Shown here: one piece after another, positions 55,403-64,000 of the stretch
How the letters are laid out: each line of letters begins with the position of its first letter
Position numbering within the stretch: the first letter of the stretch is position 1
NCBI RefSeq assembly: GCF_003590095.1
Contig: NC_039479.1
Span: 11,346,001-11,410,000, forward strand
Source of the DNA: Trichoplusia ni
Taxonomy: Eukaryota; Arthropoda; Insecta; Lepidoptera; Noctuidae
Reading direction: 5' to 3'
DNA: 64,000 nt
Made by a program: the position numbers and the translations under genes
Notes under the pieces: generated by a model
The model's input: the letters and a program-made list of their open reading frames with translations, nothing else
The model's database searches: none
What the model was told of the DNA's origin: nothing

Positions 55403-55654
55403 CGACGACCTCCGTGGTCGAGTGGCGTACGCACCGGTTTCAAGGCGTCGCTAGCTCTGAGGTCCCGGGTTCGATCCCCGGTCGAGTCAATGTAAAAATC
55501 ACATTTTCTACATTGCCTCGGGTCTGGGTGTTTGTGGTACCTTCGTTGTATCTGAATTCCATAATACAAGTGCTTTGGCAACTTACTTTGGGTTCAGAAC
55601 AATGTATGTGATGTTGTCCGCATTTATTTATTATTTATTTATTTATTTATTTTA
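55403..55654 (+). mobile_element. tRNA-derived SINE family C, full length
   Basis: Exact A box TGGTCGAGTGG (55,415-55,425) and exact B box GGTTCGATCCC (55,468-55,478). The tRNA-like head is followed by the body (CATTGCCTCGGGTCTGGGTG, GGTACCTTCGTTGTATCTGA, TTTGGGTTCAGAACAATG) and an ATTT microsatellite tail (55,622-55,653). The promoter looks usable. The inverted relative at 59,578-59,748 lacks the B box. Confidence 0.88.
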
Positions 55655-55659
55655 CTTTA

Positions 55660-57280
55660 CACCAGTATTATTATAAGATTTATTTTAACAAGTCTTTATT
55701 ATTTTCGCGTGTCCTGAGTCGTAAAATGTAGCAATTTGACTCACTTCCCGATTTACAATTGGACTGTCATTACGATGTGCTGTAAATTCAATATTATGAT
55801 AACATAAAACTAACAAACCACTTTCGGTCCGTTTGATTTGTCGTGTCTCTTACAAAGCAAAACATGCTTAATAACTTAAATGAACAATAATTATTTAGAT
55901 TAAAGCTCTTAACAAGGCCTCGAAGTGTATACCTATGTCCCCAGGTAAGTTTTTGGAAAAGGCTCAGTCGAAAAGGCGAAACATGTACGTACGAGTAAAT
56001 ACCTAATTATGTATTGATAAAAAAAACCAATACGAATTAAAATACTCAAGCCGTAGTTTAAATTTCTTTTGATTATGAACAGTGACGAAATCGTGGCAGA
56101 AAGTTTCCTAACTAGTGCCCCGACGAAATCGAATTTTAAAACTTGGCAACGATAAATGCTGAATTTTAAAGGTCACAATATTCTTCCTAATAATTTCATT
56201 TGTATACAGCTTAAGGCACTTCTAAAACTTTTAGTCTAGACCTTGACATACTTAGATCTAAAGGTCATATAAACCACGAATGTCTGCCTAGATTTAGGCT
56301 TGATAAATTCAGGCTTAGTAATAATCTGGTCTAGTGTGACTTGGATGGAAGTTTTCAAGTAGGTACACCTTTGTATTTGGAAACTATGCCTTTAGTTATT
56401 TAAGTAGAAACTTCAATTAGTATTAGTCAAACACCAGGTAATATTAAACTTAGGACAGGTTAAGTGGTTCAGGCTAAAGTAGGACAGATTGGGACATAAA
56501 CTTTTCTAGACGGCCTCTGAATATCAATGCTAGTTTACATGCGTAGTTGAATAAAAGGTTTTTACAAAAACAGGAAATTCAATATGGTATTACGTTACGT
56601 CAGATTCCTCCATGATTGTAGAGATGTCACAGAACAGCAAATGTAATTTATAAGTGTCATGAAGTTAAATTTTTGGTGCGATTGAATCAGCGAATTGCTT
56701 TGCTTTGCCGCGCACCGATAATATTAAAATATTATAAAATTAAATGCGGGAGACGTTGCAAGGTGGCCGAGGTTTAGTCAGTAAAAGGGTGACACTACCA
56801 GCGTCCATTGACAAAAATATGGTTATCAATCACGATTCCCAAAAAAAAAATGCCAAGAAAACATTTGTATAACCTAACGGTTTACAGAAACTTAATTTTC
56901 AACTTGTAGAGAACATAAAGACAAATATTTCTCAAAAGTTGATTTATCTAGAACGAAACTCAATACTAAACATGATTGCTTAAAGAAAATATTTTGACCC
57001 TATTTATTATAGCAGTGTAGGTAATTTAACAAAGTTGCATTCACCGAAAGACATTGAGAAAGTAACATTAAAATATTCATTTCATTGTGCTCCTCGTTCC
57101 ATAAGAGACTTTATTTGGATATTCACAGAACGATGGAAACGAGATAAACTTGTGAATATTAAAATATGCAATCATCATGTATTTCTTAATAAAGTTACTG
57201 CATTACTCTATATGTTAATTAAAAAATTGTTTTCGTTACATACGTATATCGTTTTATTTCGTTCCCATTTGGGAGATTAT
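55660..57280. other. Anonymous AT-rich DNA
   Basis: No supported gene. Around 55,950-56,010 the sequence CGAAAAGGCGAAACATGTAC resembles part of a dispersed repeat. Confidence 0.45.
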
Positions 57281-57287
57281 TTATCTT

Positions 57288-57573
57288 CTTCTTCTAATAT
57301 ATAAAATTCCCGTGTCACGATGTTAGTTACCGTACTCCTCCGAAACGGCTTAACCGATTTTTACCAAATTTTATATGAGAATTCAGAAGGTCTGAGAATC
57401 GACTAACATCTATTTGCATACCCCTAAGTGATAAGGGTTGATAACACTTAAAAAAATATTTTATTTTTGGGACAAAAATTTTTGTTTTTATTGTTTCATA
57501 ATGTGGCATTAAAATGCATACTAAAACTAGAAATAATATATTAGGCAAAACAACGGTTGAGGGGTCAGCATGA
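57288..57573 (+). mobile_element. Helitron-like non-autonomous element
   Basis: Starts near TCTAATATATAAAATTCCCG, with CGTACTCCTCCGAAACGGCT, CATACCCCTAAGTGATAAGG and an end AACGGTTGAGGGGTCAGCAT. I recall intact relatives ending GGTCAGCTAGT, that is, with a Helitron-type CTAG; here that end is mutated. The family assignment rests on memory. Confidence 0.5.
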
Positions 57574-57589
57574 CATTATAATATTGCTT

Positions 57590-59565
57590 GCGTTGGCTTT
57601 CGCAGAAATTAGCAATAAAATACTGAAAAAATACTCACGCTATAACGATACCCATGCTTAAAATACTCAGAAATATCCATTCCACTTGAACGTCGTTTTA
57701 ATGAATAATCAGAATCATGGTATTCTGTACTATACGAGTAAAAATAATTTTACTCAACTTAAAAAGTAGTTCAAAAAGTACAACTTTTAAAAGTGTAAGC
57801 ACCATTGATATCATATCTAAAACATATTTCCATAACGTGACATTTAAAAATCGTTTGCAAAGTCGAGCCGTGAATGGCGACCTTTATACGAAGTATAAGC
57901 TCAATGCATTTAGCGAAGTAAATATCGCGAGCTGTGAACACAATTCCGCTACAGCTGAGCTACGGTAACTCTGCGTTGTAAACCATTATTCTTCTTCTGC
58001 TTTAATTCTAGGAGACAGTATCAAAAGGCAGAGCCCATGTGTTTCTTAAGGGTTTGGACGATAATGGCTGATGAAGATGACAGTTAAATTGAGGCCTAGT
58101 GCAGCTAGGTAGTTATTAGAGATTATTTTTTAGTTTTTTTTTATGTCATTGTGTACTTTACTCAATTGAACTACAGCAAAGTATTTTTTTGTGTTTTTCG
58201 TGAATGAATTGTATTAATTTTAATTCGTTACATTGATATATTTTAAATTTGTCAATTTCCATATCAAAGTTGTTAGTAATTTACTACGAGGTAAGTCGAT
58301 ACCTAAATCGGTTTTTGTATAGGTGATGATCAATGTATGAACTCACATAATTACTGTAAATAAACAAATGTACTGCTAAAAGACACCTGTTAGGACGGCA
58401 AACAATACCGCTCTATACTTCAGCTCGTACGACCTGTCGGACAGCAAATAGCCGTGGCAAATGACGTCAGAGTTCAACAAACACGGTCCATTCTAAAGGG
58501 TCTTCGATTCAACATTGGACGTCGGACGTTAGACGTTGGACGTTTTACGTCATGTCCGAAATAACGTAATACAAAAAGGTTAAATTTGTTTAGGCCAGAC
58601 TGTTGGTTTAATTTTAGTTGTGCTAGGTAAACTGTTGCCCTGAGTAGAACTGGACATGATTAATTCAGATAGAGACGTGGATGGTTTTGTTTAACTCTTT
58701 GCTTTTTAGAAGGCCGGTTTAGCGAAAAAAAAACAAAACAGTAACTTTTTTTATGTAGGTGAACTCATTCATAGCATTTAAGTAAGTAAGAATCATTAAT
58801 GATATTAAAAACATTTATTTAATATTTACTTGACTTGAAAGCTTTCGGATACAGGGCACTTGAGATTCAGATATAGATTAAGTTAAATAACAACACGTGC
58901 TTTTGTGATGCTGAAAATGAAATTTTGAAACAGGTAGGTACCTTGACTACAAAGTATTTCAAATCAAAATTGTTCTAGCTGCCCCAACCATTATAAAATT
59001 GGATATGAATGTAATTCTAGCAAACATTCACAAGCAAACTAAAACAATTTCTTGACTAACTTTCCCTATTCCCCGAGCGTAAAACTAAATTCCGCGTATA
59101 AATATGGAAAATTTAAAATTTATGCGTTTAAAATTCAAAACGGAGCAAAAATACTCTGGAGTTTTTAATATTACATGCTTAGCAGTTGACTTCGTATCTT
59201 GGAATTATATAACAAGTATAACATATATAACGAAGTTATTTTTAAGATATCCCGTTGTTTTTAACGAGCTAACTTCGACTTCTTCACTTATGTGTTCAGA
59301 CGGCATAACATCAAAAACTACGTCTGTCAAGGATCTTAAGAGTACCTTTCTTTTGTAGTTACACTGGAAATTGTAGCTTATTCAAGTTTTTTACTTAAAA
59401 GTATAATAGTTTCAAAGTAATCAAAACTTAGAGTAGTAGGTCAAAATTATAACGTGCTTGTTTTTTTAAAGTGTAACTTAAAATTGTATGTTTAACTATT
59501 TACGCCGATACGCGGCAAACATACTTCGAAATGCTTCACAAAAAACTAGTTTTATCGGAATTAAT
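57590..59565. other. Anonymous AT-rich DNA
   Basis: No supported gene. A short GGACGT-periodic run lies at 58,516-58,552. The frames at 57.7 and 59.1 kb (83-84 codons) show no domain. Confidence 0.5.
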
Positions 59566-59577
59566 ACACAAATTAAT

Positions 59578-59748
59578 AATAATAAAATAAATAATAAATG
59601 CGGACAACATCACATACATTGTTCTGAACCCAAAGTAAGCTGCTAAAGCACTTGTGTTATGGAATTCAGATACAACGAAGGTACCACAAACAAACAACCA
59701 GACCCGAGACAATGCAATGGCGTACGCCACTCGACCACGGAGGTCGTC
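59578..59748 (-). mobile_element. tRNA-derived SINE family C, internally deleted, inverted
   Basis: Minus orientation: the A box and start (GACGACCTCCGTGGTCGAGT) are followed directly by CATTGTCTCGGGTCTGGTTG, so the B box and the intervening ~75 bp are missing. The rest of the body and an AT-rich tail match the copy at 55,403. An 8-bp repeat AAATTAAT (59,570-59,577 and 59,749-59,756) flanks it, supporting insertion as this unit or deletion afterwards. Confidence 0.8.
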
Positions 59749-59759
59749 AAATTAATCCG

Positions 59760-60800
59760 AGCAGATCTTATTTGGATTAATTTGTGTTGTTCAGAAACAA
59801 CACAAGATTGACGCCAGCTCATGAAATAGTTTAATAAAAGTAAAATCAATTCAGAAGTATTGCGAAGTAATGCGTCGTAAAAGCAAAATGCCGCGCAAAA
59901 GAGTCATCTTGTTTTTCTAACCTCAACAGGAACTATGGAGGTTAAACTTAAAAGGTTGTCGTAGACTCCCTGACAACGCAAATATCTTTATGATAAAAGA
60001 AAAAGAAAAATGTAATAACAAGTTCTATAAACTAATGATCCAAGCGTCCTGATACAGAATAACAACAAAGAAATTGCTCACAGGAAAAACCAATAACAAT
60101 TTGTCCAAGGAGACTAATGAGGCAGTTGCTAATTAAAATCTTGTAAAATATAAGAACAGATATGAAAAGAATATTCCCTTGTCTTGAGGGTCGCACTAAT
60201 TCAATCGTCTCCGTCAAAGTTTTCTTTAGAATTTAAAAATTCAACTCGTCACCATCGTTACAAGAATTTGCATAATTTTCAGAACGATCCTTTGAGTTGG
60301 TCTGCAAGTGTTTTCATTATGCTTGTGGTAAACTTCCTTTTTAATAATGCCTATTATTCTTTTGCTTTTGTTAATGTGATATACATTGTTTTTTGTCCTT
60401 TGTCAACTTTTTGGAATATTTTGACCTTGGAATTCATATTGACCATTAAATATGAATTCAAGGTCAAAAAGGTCTTTATCGCTTAGATGTGTAAATATTA
60501 AATTTAATACAAAAGTGTCATAAGCTTGTTTTTTAAGTATTTTGCTCGTACAATACCAAAGGCAAAACTATATTTTTAGAAATTTGTCGCTTTTTCTCTC
60601 TGTCCGTGCGTTTGTTCAGGCCAATCTGTTTCGTCCGCCTGAGAAAGTTCTCTGGTGGATAATTCACAGACACAGCTAGTTTATGACAAAGGTGCTAGCT
60701 TATTTGTATTAGTCTAAATATAAACTTACATAAAATTATAATCCTAAAACGGTACCAACACTACCTAAGGTAAGAAAGATAGCTAAACCGATACATGCAT
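59760..60800. other. Anonymous AT-rich DNA
   Basis: No supported gene. At 60,575-60,655 a block (CTCTGTCCGTGCGTTTGTTC) may be a worn piece of repeat R. Confidence 0.45.
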
Positions 60801-60937
60801 ATAATAATATATATAATATAATATATCCTGGGACAACTCACACACGGTTATCTGATCCCAAGCTAAGCAGAGCTTGTGTTATGGTAACCAGACAACTGAT
60901 AAACTTACTTATATATTTCTAAATACATACATAATAT
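60801..60937 (-). mobile_element. SINE family A, headless 3' copy
   Basis: The reverse complement matches the SINE at 11,560-11,700: TATGTATGTATTTAGAAATA, CACAAGCTCTGCTTAGCTTG, GATCAGATAACCGTGTGTGA, and then a TATATT tail. The tRNA-like head is absent, so it is either 5'-truncated or the end of the partner LINE. Confidence 0.8.
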
Positions 60938-60944
60938 CACAGCA

Positions 60945-62975
60945 GAATTTAAACCAGAACCCAAAACATTTCAAATGTGAAAGGTTTTTATTTAAATTTT
61001 CATGGTACGATACAAAGACAATCCAATAAAAGGCGAGACATCGAAATTGCTAAAGCCAAACTTGTATACAACATTCTAGTTGCATAAACTCGAAATTTCG
61101 AATAACATTCAAGTCTTCAGCTAAACTATTTCAATACTGAAGCCTTATATTTCCAATATCCTTGCAGGAACGAGAATTGAGGGTTGTTCCTTATAGTTCT
61201 ATGGTATAACACCACAGAGTGCTTAGGGAGTTCGATATTGCATATGTTGCTTCGTTAAATAGACGGTTACGAAAACATGTGAGTAGAAACTCGTTTGTTT
61301 CCAGATTCAGCCATCTGCCGTTTTTATTAATAAATCTCTAATCGTCTGAAACCTAGGTTGCACAATGCTTGAAATGGACTATAGCACAAAAACTCAGAAG
61401 TCAAAAAATTATTAGAAACAATTGACGGACTCTAAAGGTTTAGGTAGTCCACCATATTTCTTAGATGGAGTAAGTTGCAGAAGTAGAAAGAAAATGACGT
61501 TCACATTACATACATGAAAATGTTTTACTTTGAAAAATAACAGTAGGCCCAAGAACTGTCTCTATATTCAGAATTTCAAAAAAGCCAAACGTTATTCAGT
61601 TTATGAGTAATTTACAAGTGTTAATGCCTTTTCAACGAACTAGTTCTAAGTAGAACGAACCAATATAAAATATAAAGTACAACACACAGTCTATTTGCAG
61701 ATATTGAGCGACAAAGAAGTTTGAAACGTGGCGACAACAAAGAGATGTCAAATGCAGAACACGTTAATGCTGCAAAAAATTACTCTTTACGGTTAGTCCG
61801 ATAAAATCTGCAGAGGAAATTGGATTTTATTGCGTTAATTTAAAGCTAATAATCGAGTACGATAAGTGAATTTAGGTAGCGCTCGAGTTTAAGTGGTGAC
61901 GGCGACAAATGCTTTCCAATACAGCTGTAGATCGTAATATATAATTTCCTCTGTGCAGTAATTTTGATCGGCCTTTGAGCTAAATTTATAGTTCAGTACA
62001 TTTTGTTGCATGAAGTTTGACATTTGAGATTCTATGTCGTACAAATTTAATGAGTTGGGTCGGATGCTCGACAAAGCGGGATAACATTTTCCGAACGGAG
62101 CGCGGGGCTAGGTCAAAGCACAAGGTCGCCGTCCAAGGTCAGCTGGAGAAAAGTATAACGTATGTATTACAGATATTCGTAGCTTGATGCAGAGAATCTC
62201 GTATTCGTACTCATCATAAGGGATTGGAATAATTCTTACTCAGCTTTTGTTTCTGTTTGTAGGTATTTACTATTTTCGCGTATTGTAGAAATATTGAAGA
62301 TTTTATTACTGTTCGGCTCTATAAATGTAGCCGAATTTTATATCACCTCATTTCGTTACCATAGCTGTGCAGGTATTATGAAAATCCAGTACTTTTTAAT
62401 AAAAAAAAGTTAGTAAAAAATTCAAAGCAGCGTCGCAAACGGAAAAATATTAAAAAAATCGAATAGCATAGTGCTCGCCACCATACGTATTCCAAAAATA
62501 TGTCCTTTTATTTATTTCTAACAAAATGCGGAAAATCGGTAGGTAATGGAAAATTCAATCCAGTGATTTATGCGAGCTAAAAATATGATTTGTGGTGTTT
62601 GCTCGGTTTGGATTAATTTGCGCTTAATTCAAACGATGTTGGAACTAACGTATTTGGAAATTGATTTTGTAGACACGCTTCCGACGTCTCGATTGGTGAT
62701 TAGTGCATTGATTAAATGCTTTGAGTTTGAGGTTTCGAATTTGAGTGGTCATAAAACTTCTGCGTTGCCACACAATTAGTATAAAACCACTAAGTACATT
62801 TAACACAGTTCGTTGGACAAAAGAAATGTTGTGTGTCAAGTAGAAACACCAGTAGATGGATATAAAATTTGAGTTACACCAGGAATTCGAAATGCAGCTC
62901 TATAACAAAACACATGCAATAAGGACTACATACAAAAGCATACAATACAAAGTTTATTCTTGTCCCAAACGGTAT
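60945..62975. other. Anonymous AT-rich DNA
   Basis: No supported gene. A GC-richer stretch occurs at 62,085-62,155. Overlapping frames of 64-69 codons on both strands near 62.6-62.8 kb have no domain. Confidence 0.5.
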
Positions 62976-62979
62976 TAGT

Positions 62980-63164
62980 AGAAATCCCGGGGCTGGCGAA
63001 AAGTGTCGCGATCCTTAAACGTCGTCAGTCGTCGATCACCGCTTCGGGGCATTATTCACGGGAGAGATAAGTCCGAAACGTACCTGAGAGTCGACACCTT
63101 TGAATAGATATATTTCAGAGACCATGTTATAGGCGGAAAGCGAGGCCAACAAGGCCAACACTAG
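62980..63164 (+). other. GC-rich unique block, possible noncoding exon or promoter
   Basis: The block is near 50% G+C against about 35% around it, has many CpG (GTGTCGCGATCC, GTCGTCAGTCGTCGATCACC) and matches no repeat family seen here. It ends in CACTAG followed by GTAAGTAG at 63,165, an exact splice-donor consensus. All three forward frames contain stops, so if it is an exon it is noncoding (for example a 5' UTR exon). Confidence 0.35.
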
Positions 63165-63174
63165 GTAAGTAGCT

Positions 63175-64000
63175 CGAAAGCAATTTAAACTTTCGAATCA
63201 CTTTTGACTTTTTTATTATATTTCTGGGTCTAATTTCAAAAGTTATTTGAAATTTAGAGCTAGGTAATTACGATATGCTAAATTGTTATTTCTTTACCGT
63301 CGTGACCTAGGTCACGAAATATTAAACATTATTGTAAACATGTCATAACCTAACAATTTCGTTCTTAAATTTTAAAATCGTTCCTATTAAATCCTACCTA
63401 TAAAAAAATACAATCATTTCTTATCCTAAGGAAGTTCAATTTACCATCTATAAACGTTTCCATCTGTAAATTATTCTCGATTTCAATCTGATTAATCAAC
63501 TTGCTCTATAAGTTGCAGTAAGTGTACTAACAAAGCACCTGATTGGCAGTTGCTAAGTGCTTGCCGTCTGCGCAAAGGGCGCTATTCAGATATTTGTTCT
63601 AGCTTCGAGCGTTTGTGCATGTGAGATACAAGTCTGTAGACGATTCTATGATACAAGAGACAAAACATTTAAGTCAAGGATTAAGTAGACTGGAAGTAAT
63701 TTTAATTCTCTAGCTTACTTAATAGGGCGAAAAATAATAATTTACAGAAGTCCCTTTACTTCTAACTCGTATCCGACAACTTTTTATTTAGACTACATCT
63801 ACTTTACCTAATTTTCCATATGAACACGTAAAAGTAATAAACCGAAGACTTAAAAAACTATTCAAATAAAAACACTAAAGCAGCAATATTTACTGATGCC
63901 AACATCCACCCTTGAACCCCCAAACATAATTCCTCTCGCTACAAGAGACATGTTCATTCCACGCCAATACTTTCTCGCTTTTAGGTCACAACTTACGTCA
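63175..64000. other. Anonymous AT-rich DNA at right edge
   Basis: No gene or element recognised. Confidence 0.5.

Noticed and set aside
1..64000. CRISPR array, operon or prokaryotic mobile element
   Set aside because: No regularly spaced repeats, no dense gene packing and no ribosome binding sites; repeat content is lepidopteran.

Overview
This window looks like moth or butterfly (Lepidoptera) nuclear DNA. It is about two-thirds A+T, has no bacterial-type gene packing, and is sprinkled with repeat families I recognise from lepidopteran genomes: tRNA-derived SINEs, a 5S rRNA-derived SINE, non-autonomous Helitrons, RTE-like LINE remnants and CR1/Jockey-group LINEs. The species cannot be named from this sequence. 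No complete host gene is visible; the window is best read as intergenic or intronic DNA.

The only long coding regions belong to two apparently intact non-LTR retrotransposons (LINEs), both on the minus strand. LINE-1 (about 23,776-28,917) has a 303-aa ORF1 (coiled coil, RRM-like centre, baculovirus FP-like C terminus), an 81-codon intercistronic ORF whose stop overlaps the ORF2 start as ATGA, and a 988-aa ORF2 (apurinic endonuclease plus reverse transcriptase). A 7-bp direct repeat (GGCATAT) flanks it and its 5' UTR carries 43-bp tandem units. LINE-2 (about 44,250-49,308) has a 398-aa ORF1 with a PHD-like finger and a 943-aa ORF2. The first endonuclease strand of ORF2 lies upstream of the first ATG, in a frame overlapping the end of ORF1. 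A third, 5'-truncated LINE end lies at 32,519-32,870. All three 3' UTRs hold dinucleotide microsatellites.

From left to right: 0-5 kb holds a LINE 3' end, an RTE remnant, SINE remnants, and two short coding-like segments (1,426-1,554 minus; 4,496-4,635 plus, the latter resembling a terminal exon with acceptor, stop and ATTAAA signal). 5-23.7 kb is mostly anonymous AT-rich DNA with a tRNA-SINE at 11.44 kb and several degraded copies of one dispersed repeat. 23.8-29.2 kb is LINE-1 and an adjacent SINE. 29-44 kb is anonymous DNA with two clear Helitrons (35.56 and 36.93 kb) and the 5S-derived SINE at 37.72 kb, which has an 18-bp target-site duplication. 44.2-49.3 kb is LINE-2. 50-64 kb has another SINE and Helitron, an inverted pair of copies of one SINE (55.4 and 59.6 kb, the second internally deleted), a Helitron-like element at 57.3 kb, and a GC-rich block at 63 kb ending in a perfect splice-donor consensus.

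The LINEs encode proteins that could mobilise themselves and, through shared 3' ends, SINEs. The SINEs carry Pol III promoters (A/B boxes, or 5S-type A/IE/C boxes) and the Helitrons keep only terminal signals. Host function is suggested only by the 4.5-kb exon-like segment and by GC-rich unique blocks near 36 and 63 kb.
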